Of a stretch of 64,000 nucleotides of DNA, positions 16,070 through 24,862 are shown in pieces (positions within the stretch are counted from its first letter, which is position 1; each line of letters starts with the position of its first letter). The notes beneath the pieces were generated by a model that was given only the letters and a program-made list of their open reading frames with translations, made no database searches and was not told the origin of the DNA. This DNA comes from Microbacterium oxydans. GTDB lineage: Bacteria > Actinomycetota > Actinomycetes > Actinomycetales > Microbacteriaceae. The DNA lies in the NCBI RefSeq assembly GCF_000956405.1, contig NZ_JYIV01000028.1, forward strand, positions 248,001 through 312,000, given 5' to 3'. A program made the position numbers and the translations under genes.

Positions 16070-17356
16070 ATGACTTCAACCATTCCTCTCACGCGGCGGG
16101 ACCAGAACCGCGCGTGGATCATGCTCATCGTGCTCACGATGCTGACCGTCATCGGCATGACCGTCGTTCTCCCTGTCCTGCCCTTCGTGGTGCTCCAGTA
16201 CGTCTCGCACGAGAGCGACCTGGCCATCTGGGTCGGCGTCCTCGAAGCGATCAACGGGCTGTGCGCGTTCCTGGTCGCGCCCTTCCTCGGTCGGCTGTCC
16301 GACCGCTTCGGCCGCCGACCCGTCATCATCGTCGCCGCGTTCGGTGCCGCGTTCTCGATGGCGCTGTTCGGATTCGGCGGAGCCCTCTGGGTGCTCGTGC
16401 TCGCCCGCGTCATCCAGGGCCTCACCGCGGGCGACCTGCCCGCCCTCTTCGCCTACCTGGCCGACATCACCCCGCCCGAGCAGCGCGCCAAGCGCTTCGG
16501 CCTCCTCGGTGCGCTCTCGGGGATCGGCACCATGATCGGCCCGGCCATCGGAGGACTGCTCGCCGCGATCAGCATCCAGCTCCCGGTGTTCCTCACCGCC
16601 GCCGTCGCCCTCACGATCGCGATCCTCAGCATCTTCCTCCTTCCGGAGAGTCTGAAGCCGGGCAACAGGATCGCCGCGATCACGCTGCGCGATGTGCAGC
16701 CCTTCGCCGTCTTCAAGGAGGCGTTCGGACGCAAGGAGCTGCGCGGGCTGATGATCGGCTTCGGTCTGCTCGCGCTGCCGTTCGGCTTCTTCGTGAACAA
16801 CTTCAGCGTCCTCGCCCTGGATTCCATCCAGTGGGGGCCGACCCAGATCGGACTCCTGACCGCGGCCGTCGGCATCATCGACATCCTCATTCAGGGCGTG
16901 CTGCTGGGCATCCTGCTTCCGCGGATCGGCGAGCGCGGAGTGATCGTGAGCGGCATCGTCGCGCAGATGATCGGTCTCGCGGCCCTCGCCGTCGTGGCCT
17001 CCGTCTTCGCGCAGCCGTGGGTGTTCATCGTCGGAGCCCTCATGCTGGCTGCCGGCCAGGGTGCCTCTCAGGCCGCGATGGACGGGGCGATGTCCAACGC
17101 CGTGGGCGACGACGAGCAAGGCTGGCTCGGCGGCGCCACCCAGTCGTTGAACGCGGCGATGGGCACGGCGGCCCCGCTCATCGCCGGTGCGCTCTATGCG
17201 CTGGTCAGCCACGCGGCCCCGTACTGGCTCGGCGTCGGGCTCATGATCGTCGCGGTGATCGTCGTCAGCCGCGCGCACATCGCGAACACCGCGAAGCGCC
17301 CGGCCGGCGGTACGACGGGCGACGCTCCCGCGGCACTCGTGGAGACGGCCGGCTGA
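16070..17356 (+). CDS. MFS transporter, TetA/Bcr-like efflux pump
   Basis: A 428-residue major facilitator with twelve predicted membrane helices. The loop after helix 2 reads GRLSDRFGRRPVI, a canonical motif A, and helix 5 has the GPAIGGLLA pattern of drug:proton antiporters. It is probably a DHA1-type exporter driven by protons. The leaderless ATG at 16070 lies 6 nt after the -10. The divergent TetR gene is its likely repressor. The substrate is unknown. Confidence 0.9.
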   Translation: MTSTIPLTRRDQNRAWIMLIVLTMLTVIGMTVVLPVLPFVVLQYVSHESDLAIWVGVLEAINGLCAFLVAPFLGRLSDRFGRRPVIIVAAFGAAFSMALFGFGGALWVLVLARVIQGLTAGDLPALFAYLADITPPEQRAKRFGLLGALSGIGTMIGPAIGGLLAAISIQLPVFLTAAVALTIAILSIFLLPESLKPGNRIAAITLRDVQPFAVFKEAFGRKELRGLMIGFGLLALPFGFFVNNFSVLALDSIQWGPTQIGLLTAAVGIIDILIQGVLLGILLPRIGERGVIVSGIVAQMIGLAALAVVASVFAQPWVFIVGALMLAAGQGASQAAMDGAMSNAVGDDEQGWLGGATQSLNAAMGTAAPLIAGALYALVSHAAPYWLGVGLMIVAVIVVSRAHIANTAKRPAGGTTGDAPAALVETAG

Positions 17357-17359
17357 GGT

Positions 17360-18175
17360 TCAGTTCGAGGGGGTTGCCGGGCGCGGCAGCCCCCTCAGCC
17401 GTGCGACCGACGCCAGCAACTGTTCCGGCGAGGTTCCGATGTTTCCGAGAACCGCGGCGGCTGCGGCGCTGAACCCCGCCGTGTCGATCGGGAGGCGTGC
17501 CACGTTCGGCACCAGTCCCTTCTCGTTCGTCACCCACTGGCCTGCAACCGCATGCCAGGCGTGGGCGATCAGCATGGCCGTCGTGGTTCCGCACAGCGCC
17601 ACGTAGGCGACATCGCCCGTCTTCGCGCCCTTCGTGGCTGCGTTCAGCAGGAAGTCGACCTGCCAGAGATTCTCGATGAACGCCGCGCGGAGGGCGTCGG
17701 GGTACGGGGTCACGCTGCGAGCCAGCGCGACGAGGATCCCGTCCGGGTCGCGGAGAGGCACGCTGGTCGCCACCTCACCCGCATAGGCGACGTCGAGGAA
17801 GCCGAGCGGGTGTCCCGGCTGGGCGTGGAAGGCGAACTCGCCACGGACGGCGCGGGCGCACTGGTCCTCGACTCGGGTCACGTCGCGGAGGATGAGGTCG
17901 ACCGGTGCGCCGTCGACGGTCAGCCAGGACCCGCTGTCGACCCAGGGTCCCCATCCGCCGCGGTCGGCGATCTCGACGTCTTCACCGGTCCATCCGCTCG
18001 CCGCCTCCGCGATGGCAGCCCTGTCGACGCCGGCGTCCACGTACAGCCCCAGATCGATGTCGGAGTCGGGGCGGTGCGTCCCTCGCGCGCGGCTGCCGCC
18101 CAACGCGACGGCTCGCACCCCTGGCACCCGGCCAAGGTCGTCGGCCAGGGAGTGGAGGTGGTCTTCATCGAGCAC
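17360..18175 (-). CDS. nucleotidyltransferase domain protein
   Basis: A 271-residue protein whose first 45 residues carry the pol-beta nucleotidyltransferase signature GGSRARGTHRPDSDIDLG (GGS plus the DxD metal site). The C-terminal part is helical and resembles aminoglycoside-nucleotidyltransferase-type or DUF4037 proteins. The substrate is unknown; both small-molecule and protein modification are possible. GTG at 18175 is chosen because TACGAT (plus 18183-18188) lies 7 nt upstream, as in other leaderless starts here. ATG at 18193 would add six residues but has no ribosome-binding site and covers that box. Its stop lies 3 bp from the convergent MFS stop. Confidence 0.75.
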   Translation of the reverse strand: MLDEDHLHSLADDLGRVPGVRAVALGGSRARGTHRPDSDIDLGLYVDAGVDRAAIAEAASGWTGEDVEIADRGGWGPWVDSGSWLTVDGAPVDLILRDVTRVEDQCARAVRGEFAFHAQPGHPLGFLDVAYAGEVATSVPLRDPDGILVALARSVTPYPDALRAAFIENLWQVDFLLNAATKGAKTGDVAYVALCGTTTAMLIAHAWHAVAGQWVTNEKGLVPNVARLPIDTAGFSAAAAAVLGNIGTSPEQLLASVARLRGLPRPATPSN

Positions 18176-18193
18176 GACACCGATCGTACTCAT

Positions 18194-18534
18194 GCGGTTC
18201 GCTGCCGGTGCGGCCACTACGGCTATCCGGAAATCGACATACCGTTGCGTTATCTGGAAAACGTGGTGCCGATGGCACACCACATCGATACCGACGGGAA
18301 GGTGGCGTTGGCGGTCAACAAGAAGTACCGCCATGCCGACCTCACCGCCGAGGATCTCATCACCGAACTGCGTGGGGGGGGCGTCCTGAGGCGTTGGTGC
18401 GGACCATACTCGAAGAGCTGCAGTCGTTCGTGCAGAGCCAGGCCCCGCTGGCGGGTGCGCACCCCGGCCTTCAGGATGAGATCCTCCGCTTCGTCGGCAA
18501 CCTGCTCGACGGTCGCGCTGCAGCGGCTCGCTGA
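18194..18534 (+). pseudogene. 3' remnant of a HipA-like kinase gene, frameshifted
   Basis: Two neighbouring frames join into one protein-like stretch. The first gives VALAVNKKYRHADLTAEDLI, the second, after a run of eight G (18373-18380), gives ALVRTILEELQSFVQ and ends with DEILRFVGNLLDGRA. Adding one G would restore a single frame. The pattern resembles the C-terminal end of HipA-family toxin kinases. Upstream homology fades and no start, promoter or catalytic core is present, so this is a decayed 3' fragment. The region is less GC-rich (GGAAATCGACATACC). The HipA assignment is by pattern and uncertain. Confidence 0.5.
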
Positions 18535-18580
18535 CGGGCGCACTGACGGTGCCGCGCGTTCGGTGCGGATCCCGCCGGCG

Positions 18581-20656
18581 TCAGTCCTTGCCGCCGCGCA
18601 CGAGCTCGAGGCCTGCGCCGGCGAACTGCCGCAGGGTCGCGTCGGGGAGGAAGGCCCGGGTGAGCGCGCCGCCGATGCGGGTGAGGTCGCTCTCGTCGCG
18701 GAACAGCAGGTACATGGTCTCGTACCGCGGATGGAACTTCTGCTTGAAGCGGTGCAGCGAGCCGAAGCCGTACACCGGTTCGAGGGCATCGGCGAGCCGG
18801 TCGCTGAGCGCCGCGATCATCCCCGCATCCGGCGGGTAGTCATGGGCGAGCGGCGCGCCCGACAGCGACATGATCTGCGCGCCCTCGTCGGCGAACTGAC
18901 GGGCGGACGACCCGATGAGGTACTCCATCACCGGCCCGAAGCCGCCCTCGCGCCGTCGCATGAGGTCGAGGGTCCAGCCGCGCACGACGCCGCCTTCGCC
19001 GTAGACCGGCAGCCACGACAGGAACCCGTCCACGTCGCCGTTCGGAGCGAGGGCCAGCGCGAGTCGCACCTCCGGGGCTTCCGCCTCGTCGAGAGTGCCG
19101 AGCGTGAAGCGCATCTCGGGCAGATCCTTGTCTCCCACCCAGGCCTCGGAGATCGCCCGTAGCTGCTGCTGCACTCCCCACGGCTCGGCCTTCAGGTGTG
19201 TCATCCGGAACGTCATCTCCTCGCGTCCCGCCTTGTTGAGCGAGGTGCGCACCGAGTTCCACCGCTTGCCGGTGAACTCCAGGCCAGGGAGATCGACGAT
19301 CGTGTCGTCCGCCACGACGATGCTCCGCCAGGTCGAGGGGACCGCGGCGCGTGTGGCCTCGTCGGCGCTGAAGAAGCACGGGACGAGCCCGGCCAGCTCG
19401 GCGGCGTGGATGAAGTCCGTCACGGCCTCTGCACGTGTCTGCGCCGGCCCGATCGGATCGGCGAGAGCCAGGGCGACGCCGTTTCGCCGCTGGTAGGCCA
19501 CGATGCCGCCGATGACCCTGGCGTAGCTGTTGCCCTCCCACGTCGTCATCCAGGAGAGCGTGCCGCCCCCGTGCGTGCGCAGCTGTCGCTTCATGTCGTC
19601 GACGGTGGGAGCGGGCTGCATGCCGAGCTTGGCGCGTCGCTTGGCGCGGAAGGCGCGTCGCACCCAGATCAGGTACACGAGCATCACCAGCCAGAGGAAT
19701 CCGTTCGCCAGAGCGAGCTCGGTGTCTCCGTCCCAACGGAAATCGACCTGCGCCTGGCTGTAGACGGTGATCAGGATCAGCACGAGGGCGGCGGTGAGGA
19801 CGTTGAAGATCCCCAGCAGCAGCGCGAGCACCCAGGTCCAGCGGCGCCCACGGCGAAGACCGTTCACCAGCACGAGGATCACGACGAGGTCGATGGCCAG
19901 GTCGATGAAACCGCCGGACGCGGGATCGGTCTGGCCGAACGGGCCGTCGGTCGCCACGAACGTCGTGATGATCTCGACGGCGCCGAGGACGAGCATCGCG
20001 ACCACGGCGATGAGCCTCTGCTCGCGCACCGTGGTGTGGCGCACCCGAAGCGAGCGATCGACGACGAGGATCAGCAGCACCGCGAGGAGGTGCTCGAGAT
20101 CGGCGACCTTGCCCCAGAACAGCATCGAGATGAAGACGAAACCCAGCAGGATGAGCCAGCCGCGCACCCGCCACGGCGGGCGGAACAGGCCGACGGCTGC
20201 GGCGATGCAGGCCATGGTGCCGCCGGATGCCCCCACGTCGAGCGCCTGGGCCTGCTCGGTGGCCCAGGCCCAGGGGAACTGCGACAGCAGCATCAGCAGC
20301 AGAGCGGTGGCGAAGATCGCGAAGAACTGACCGAGCCAGTAGTAGGCCAGCGCGACGCGTGATCCGCGACGGAATTCCAGGTAGGCCATGCCCCAGAAGC
20401 CCGCGATCGTGAAGAGGTAGACCAACGGCTCGTTGACGAAGAACGTGCCGGTCAGGGGCGTCCACCACTTGCCGTCTGCCAGATTCGGCAATCCGTAGGC
20501 GACGGTCTGGAAGAACGCCGTGTCCTCGAAGGGTTCCCAGAGTCCACGCCAGACGACCCCGACCACGAGGACCAGCAGCACCATGGTCAGCGTCGCGGGG
20601 ATGCGCCGTACGACGGCGATCACGGGATGCGGAGAGGGGGAGTGCTCCTCGGTCAT
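18581..20656 (-). CDS. rhomboid-like membrane domain fused to LPG-synthase-type (DUF2156) domain
   Basis: A 691-residue membrane protein. Residues 15-335 hold about nine hydrophobic segments. The first six resemble a rhomboid core: WWTPLTGTFFVNEPLVYLF (L1/TM2), EFRRGSR, VGASGGTMAC with Ser144 in the GxSG position, and DLEHLLAVLL with His189. Residues 350-691 match the phosphatidylglycerol lysyltransferase C-terminal domain (DUF2156), the transferase half of MprF. Such proteins usually add amino acids to membrane lipids to resist cationic peptides. ATG at 20656 is 6 nt from TACGCT (plus 20663-20668). Whether the rhomboid part cleaves substrates or only scaffolds is unknown. Confidence 0.8.
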   Translation of the reverse strand: MTEEHSPSPHPVIAVVRRIPATLTMVLLVLVVGVVWRGLWEPFEDTAFFQTVAYGLPNLADGKWWTPLTGTFFVNEPLVYLFTIAGFWGMAYLEFRRGSRVALAYYWLGQFFAIFATALLLMLLSQFPWAWATEQAQALDVGASGGTMACIAAAVGLFRPPWRVRGWLILLGFVFISMLFWGKVADLEHLLAVLLILVVDRSLRVRHTTVREQRLIAVVAMLVLGAVEIITTFVATDGPFGQTDPASGGFIDLAIDLVVILVLVNGLRRGRRWTWVLALLLGIFNVLTAALVLILITVYSQAQVDFRWDGDTELALANGFLWLVMLVYLIWVRRAFRAKRRAKLGMQPAPTVDDMKRQLRTHGGGTLSWMTTWEGNSYARVIGGIVAYQRRNGVALALADPIGPAQTRAEAVTDFIHAAELAGLVPCFFSADEATRAAVPSTWRSIVVADDTIVDLPGLEFTGKRWNSVRTSLNKAGREEMTFRMTHLKAEPWGVQQQLRAISEAWVGDKDLPEMRFTLGTLDEAEAPEVRLALALAPNGDVDGFLSWLPVYGEGGVVRGWTLDLMRRREGGFGPVMEYLIGSSARQFADEGAQIMSLSGAPLAHDYPPDAGMIAALSDRLADALEPVYGFGSLHRFKQKFHPRYETMYLLFRDESDLTRIGGALTRAFLPDATLRQFAGAGLELVRGGKD

Positions 20657-20700
20657 GCGCTCAGCGTAGCGAGGGAGGCCGCGCCGTCGCGGAGCCGCTC

Positions 20701-21513
20701 CTACTCGCCGCGGAGAACACGACGCAGGTCGGCGATCTCCTCGTCCGTCATGCCGCCGCTGCGCAGGTACCCCGACACATCGCCGTGATTCGCGGTGATC
20801 CACTCCATCGCCGTCTCGATCGCCGACGCCGGTGACTCGGTGGCGAGGGTCTTCAGCGCCGGCGTGAGGGGGACGCCCAGCGAGGTGATCAGCGCGGTGA
20901 GGGCCTCGGCGAATCCGCGCGCGAGGTTCTGCTCCGTGAGGGTGTAGTCCGCGACGATCTCGTCACGGGGAACCTCGGCGACGAGCAGCAGGATCGCAGC
21001 GGCCAGACCGGTGCGGTCCTTGCCCGCGGTGCAGTGGAACAGCACTCCGGGCCGCTCGGTGCGTGCGGCGGCGAGCACGGTCCGCGCGATGGTGGCGAAC
21101 TGCGGGGCACTCGCCTCCAGGATGGAAGTGTAGAGATCCTCCAGGGTCGGCACCTGCTTCAACACCTCGGCGACCTGGGTCACGGAGAGGCCGGCGCTCC
21201 CTGCCGCGGGGAGGAACTTCTTCACCATCTCGTCCATCGCGCCGCCCTGCATGGGCAGTTCGATCAGCGTCACGCTGCCGTCCTCCGGCAGCAGGTCGGC
21301 GGCGCGGGAGCGCTCGCCGTCGGTGCGCAGGTCGATGACCGTGCCGATACGAAGGTCGGCGAGGGCCTGCCGCCCTTCGTCCGTCAATGCAGCGAGGGCG
21401 TCCGACCGGAAGAGGAGGCCGGAGGCGAGCGTTCCGCCGTCGGAAGTCGGGAGTCCCGCGAGTTCGCGGGCGTTGTGGGTCGTCTGCAAGGCGGTCGAGA
21501 TGTCGATGGTCAT
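20701..21513 (-). CDS. tyrosine-protein phosphatase
   Basis: A 270-residue DSP/PtpB-like phosphatase. HCTAGKDRT at 160-168 is the Cx5R P-loop with Cys161 and Arg167, and NARELAGLP near residue 14 and LFRSDAL near 34 are the substrate-edge motifs of the Y_phosphatase3 family. The last 30 residues contain a helical GGMTDEEIADLRR segment. It dephosphorylates phosphotyrosine or phospholipids in related bacteria. ATG 21513 has a strong CAGGAGAGGG site. There is no signal peptide, so it acts in the cytosol unless exported by another route. It is encoded on the same strand as the DsbA-like gene but 90 nt away. Confidence 0.88.
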   Translation of the reverse strand: MTIDISTALQTTHNARELAGLPTSDGGTLASGLLFRSDALAALTDEGRQALADLRIGTVIDLRTDGERSRAADLLPEDGSVTLIELPMQGGAMDEMVKKFLPAAGSAGLSVTQVAEVLKQVPTLEDLYTSILEASAPQFATIARTVLAAARTERPGVLFHCTAGKDRTGLAAAILLLVAEVPRDEIVADYTLTEQNLARGFAEALTALITSLGVPLTPALKTLATESPASAIETAMEWITANHGDVSGYLRSGGMTDEEIADLRRVLRGE

Positions 21514-21602
21514 TCTGGCCCTCTCCTGGGTGTGCGGCCAGAATATCGGTGCGGCGGGAACGCGCGGCTTCGACACGGAAGCCGCGCGCCCCGCCCGCCG
21601 TC

Positions 21603-22256
21603 TCAGCCGTTCACGGCCTTCTCGATGGCCTCTTCGAGGTCGTCCCACTCCTGCAGCACGACCTTCTCACCGGCGACGAAGAAGGTGGGCGTGCTGTTCA
21701 CGCCGAGCTTCTCGCCGTCTCTCTTGTCGGACTGCACGCGTTCTGCGGTGGCCGGATCGGCGATCGCCGCGTCGTAGGCGGCCATGTCGAGGCCGAGTTC
21801 GTCGGCGAGACCGCGGAACACCTCCGGGGTCTCCTCGGGCTGCTCGCCCCACTGCGCCTGGGTCTCGAACAGGCGGTGGTACATGTCCTCGAAGCGATCC
21901 TGCTGAGCGGCGGCCTCCGCAGCCAGCGCGGCCTGCGTGGAGTTGATGTGACCGGGAAGCGGGAAGTAGCGCACGACGTAGGTGATCTCGCCGTCGTACT
22001 TCTCGCGGAGGTCTTCCACCACGGGATAGAACGCACCGCACGCCTCGCACTCGAAGTCGAGGAACTCGACGACGGTCACGGCGCCTTCGCCTCCGTCGTC
22101 GAGCACGTGAGAGTCAGTGCGGACGGTCTGCTGCGGTTCTCCCTCCGTCGAGGGTGCGGCGGGTTGCTGCTGGCTGATCGCGAACACGATCCCGGCGATC
22201 AGCAGGACGATCGCGACGGCGATGGCGACGAGGGTCGCTTTGACAGAGTTCTTCAT
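21603..22256 (-). CDS. DsbA-like thioredoxin-fold protein, membrane anchored
   Basis: A 217-residue protein with an N-terminal membrane anchor (residues 7-27) and an extracytoplasmic thioredoxin fold. The active site is CEAC at 70-73 within FLDFECEACGAFYP, and NSTPTFFV near residue 190 supplies the cis-Pro. It belongs to the actinobacterial DsbA/DSBA-like group that oxidises or isomerises disulfides outside the membrane. ATG at 22256 has GGAG 6 nt upstream. A second protein of the same type (60059) lies in the ribosomal block. The neighbouring small membrane protein could be its partner. Confidence 0.85.
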   Translation of the reverse strand: MKNSVKATLVAIAVAIVLLIAGIVFAISQQQPAAPSTEGEPQQTVRTDSHVLDDGGEGAVTVVEFLDFECEACGAFYPVVEDLREKYDGEITYVVRYFPLPGHINSTQAALAAEAAAQQDRFEDMYHRLFETQAQWGEQPEETPEVFRGLADELGLDMAAYDAAIADPATAERVQSDKRDGEKLGVNSTPTFFVAGEKVVLQEWDDLEEAIEKAVNG

Positions 22257-22327
22257 GGGGTCTCCAGACACACGGGTACGACGAGGGAAGGGTGCCGCCG
22301 GTGGGCGGCGCGGACACTCGTCGCGGG

Positions 22328-22756
22328 TCAGGTGCGGGAGATGGAGAGCTGTGTGAGGGTGAGAGCGGAGACGAGGACGCCAGGGCCGGCGCGGCTCGGC
22401 GCGGCTGCGCGCGGGGAGTGGACGCCGAGGGTCCGTGCCGCATGGCCCGTGAGCCGGCGGAACAGCAGGATGAATGCGACGGATCCCAGCACCGCGAGCA
22501 GGCAGATCCCCACGCCCGAGGAGAGCACATCGACCGTCGCGGCACCCTCGACATCGGCTGAGGTCGGGGCAGTCGAGGCCGACTCGGAGACGCCGGAGGC
22601 GAGACACAGCGTCGCGTGCACATCGGCGGAACCCCGCGACGTCGACCAGGCGCCGACGACGAGCAGGAGCGCGAGGCCGACGGCGATGATCACACGGGCG
22701 ATCAGCACCCGTTCGGCCACTGCTCGCGGCGACGGATCAGACGATGGGGGCAGCAT
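22328..22756 (-). CDS. small hypothetical membrane protein
   Basis: A 142-residue protein I cannot assign with confidence; the layout resembles the DUF6153 family. It has a hydrophobic helix near residues 18-38, an extracytoplasmic stretch with a single Cys (HATLCLASG), a second helix near 79-98, and a basic/Ala-rich C-terminus. ATG at 22756 lies 9 nt from TAGACT (plus 22766-22771), so initiation may be leaderless. It precedes the DsbA-like gene on the same strand. Confidence 0.55.
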   Translation of the reverse strand: MLPPSSDPSPRAVAERVLIARVIIAVGLALLLVVGAWSTSRGSADVHATLCLASGVSESASTAPTSADVEGAATVDVLSSGVGICLLAVLGSVAFILLFRRLTGHAARTLGVHSPRAAAPSRAGPGVLVSALTLTQLSISRT

Positions 22757-22831
22757 TTCCCGCGCAGTCTAGCAACGCCGCCTCTGTCCTCCCCGGGGCC
22801 GGAGAGGCCGCGAGACGCCTAGACTGGAGGA

Positions 22832-23182
22832 GTGGCGAGACTACTGATCGTCGGCGGCTTCCTCGCCGCCGTGTTCTGGGTGTTCAGCATCGTCGATTGC
22901 GCAGTGCAGCCGGCGACGCGCCACCGGGGTGTGTCCAAGCCGCTCTGGATCGCGATCGTCGTGCTCCTTCCCGTGATCGGCGGCATCCTCTGGTCCGTGA
23001 TCGGCCGCCGTCGTGCGAACGATCCCGGCGTCCGTCCGGTCGTCGCGCCGGATGACGACCCCGCCTTCCTCCGCAGCATCAGCAAGTCCGAGCAGGACGC
23101 GCGTATCCGCCGCCTCGAGGAGGAGCTCGCTCGCCTCGACGACGAGACCGACGAGCCCCCCGCCACGGACCAGCGCCCGTGA
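22832..23182 (+). CDS. PLDc N-terminal domain protein
   Basis: A 116-residue membrane protein. Two helices at 4-22 and 38-58 carry the PLDc_N pattern (FSIVDCAVQPATRHRGVSKPLWIAIVVLLPVIGG shape), followed by a coiled, acidic C-terminal tail near residues 85-110. The domain elsewhere anchors phospholipase-D-like enzymes, but here it stands alone and its role is unknown. GTG at 22832 follows both TAGACT (22820-22825) and GGAGG. Its last four bases overlap the menD start (GTGA), so the two are translated together. Confidence 0.85.
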   Translation: MARLLIVGGFLAAVFWVFSIVDCAVQPATRHRGVSKPLWIAIVVLLPVIGGILWSVIGRRRANDPGVRPVVAPDDDPAFLRSISKSEQDARIRRLEEELARLDDETDEPPATDQRP

Positions 23183-24846
23183 CGTCGTCGCCGGCCATGG
23201 ACGCCGCGGCGACCCTGATCGCCGAACTCGTCGCCCAGGGCGTGCGCGACATCGTGGTGTCGCCGGGCTCGCGATCGCAGGCGCTCGCGCTCGCCGCGGT
23301 GCGTGCAGCCGACGACGGGCACCTCCGCGTGCACGTCCGCATCGACGAGCGGGTCGCGGGGTTCACCGCCCTCGGCATCGCCAGGGAGACGAGCGTGCCC
23401 GCAGCGGTCGTGTGCACGTCCGGAACGGCCGTCGGCAATCTGCTCCCCGCCGTCATGGAGGCGTTCCACTCCGGGGTGCCGATGCTTCTGCTCACGGCCG
23501 ACCGCCCGCCGGAACTGCGCGGAGTCGGCGCCAACCAGGCCACGCTCCAGGACGGTCTCTTCCGGCCGTGGGTGCGTGACGCCCTCGATGCTCCGGTGCC
23601 GGGTGAGGGCGACTGGGCCGGGCTCGCCGAACGGGCGGTCGCTGCCTCGGTGGGTGCACGCGAGGTCGAGAGCGGCCTCCGCGGTATCGCCGGGCCCGTG
23701 CATCTGAACCTCCCGACGAGAGAGCCCCTCTCGGGAGATCTGCCCCCCGTGGTTCTCGTCCGGGGCGACGCTCCGACGGCGCTGAAGGACGAGCCGTTCG
23801 AACTCGACCGCGACCTGCGGACCGTCGTGATCGCAGGGGCCGATGCCGGTCCCGATGCCGAAGAGCTCGCGCACGCCGGCGGGTGGCCGCTGATCGCCGA
23901 GATCGTGAGCGGTGCGCGGTTCGGACGCCAGGTCGTGCATGGGTACCGTCGTCTCCTGGCGCGCGAAGACCTCGGCGGACGCATCGAGCGGGTCGTCGTG
24001 CTGGGGCATCCGACGCTCAGCCGCGAGGTCGCCGCGCTTCTCTCGCGGCAGGACGTCGACGTCGTCGCCGTGCGCCGTGGCGGGGAGGAGCTGAACCTCA
24101 ACCACCGCACGCGCGGAGTCGATGCCGTCGTCGTCGCCCCCGGAGCGGCCGACCGCACCTGGCTCGGCGAGTGGATGCGGGCCTCCGCCACCGAGGTCGT
24201 CGACCTGAGCGAGCACGCACCGGATCCGGAGGCACTGGCTTCCACCGACTTCGCGGCGCGCAGAGCAGCGGTGAAGGCCGAGCTCGACGCGGTCCGCCGG
24301 CCGCTCGATCGCGAGCTCCTCGTCGATGCCGTGTGGCGCGCCACCTGGCCGCACGACCGTCTCATGTTCGGCTCCTCCCGGCTGGTGCGCGTCGCCGACC
24401 AGGTGCTCGGCGGCAAGAAGGTCCCCGTCCACGCCAACCGCGGTCTCGCCGGCATCGACGGCACCATCGCCACCGCGACAGGCATCGCCATCTCCAGCCA
24501 GGCGGCCGGGGCGCCCGGTGTCACCCGTGTGCTGCTGGGTGACCTGGCGTTCCTGCACGATGTCGGCGCCCTGCTGCTGCCGCCGGATGAGACGGAGCCC
24601 CGCCTGCAGGTCATCGTCGGCAACGACGGCGGCGGCACGATCTTCGATGCGCTCGAGGTCGCATCCTCGGCACGGCCCGGTGACCTCGACCGTGCGTTCT
24701 ACACGCCGCACACCGTCCGCCTCGAGCACCTCGCCCTCGCGTACGGCTGGGAGTATCAGCGGGTCACCACCCGCACAGCCCTCGATCAGGCGCTGACCTC
24801 GCCGCACGGTGGTCGTCAGATCATCGAGGTACCGCTGGCGCGTTGA
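23179..24846 (+). CDS. menD: SEPHCHC synthase
   Basis: A 555-residue thiamine-diphosphate enzyme that joins isochorismate and 2-oxoglutarate in menaquinone synthesis. VVSPGSRSQALALAA and RIDERVAGFTALG (catalytic Glu) lie in the N-terminal PYR domain, and VIVGNDGGGTIFD near residue 480 is the TPP/Mg site of the PP domain. The length fits the family. GTG start overlaps the preceding stop (GTGA), giving coupling. menF lies nearby on the opposite strand, so the isochorismate supply and use genes are adjacent but not co-transcribed. Confidence 0.95.
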   Translation: MTSSPAMDAAATLIAELVAQGVRDIVVSPGSRSQALALAAVRAADDGHLRVHVRIDERVAGFTALGIARETSVPAAVVCTSGTAVGNLLPAVMEAFHSGVPMLLLTADRPPELRGVGANQATLQDGLFRPWVRDALDAPVPGEGDWAGLAERAVAASVGAREVESGLRGIAGPVHLNLPTREPLSGDLPPVVLVRGDAPTALKDEPFELDRDLRTVVIAGADAGPDAEELAHAGGWPLIAEIVSGARFGRQVVHGYRRLLAREDLGGRIERVVVLGHPTLSREVAALLSRQDVDVVAVRRGGEELNLNHRTRGVDAVVVAPGAADRTWLGEWMRASATEVVDLSEHAPDPEALASTDFAARRAAVKAELDAVRRPLDRELLVDAVWRATWPHDRLMFGSSRLVRVADQVLGGKKVPVHANRGLAGIDGTIATATGIAISSQAAGAPGVTRVLLGDLAFLHDVGALLLPPDETEPRLQVIVGNDGGGTIFDALEVASSARPGDLDRAFYTPHTVRLEHLALAYGWEYQRVTTRTALDQALTSPHGGRQIIEVPLAR

Positions 24847-24862
24847 CTGGCAGGATGTGCGT

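Noticed and set aside
20657-20803. Extending the rhomboid/DUF2156 protein upstream of 20656
   Set aside because: The added residues are Arg-rich shadow sequence, and the TACGCT box lies within them.
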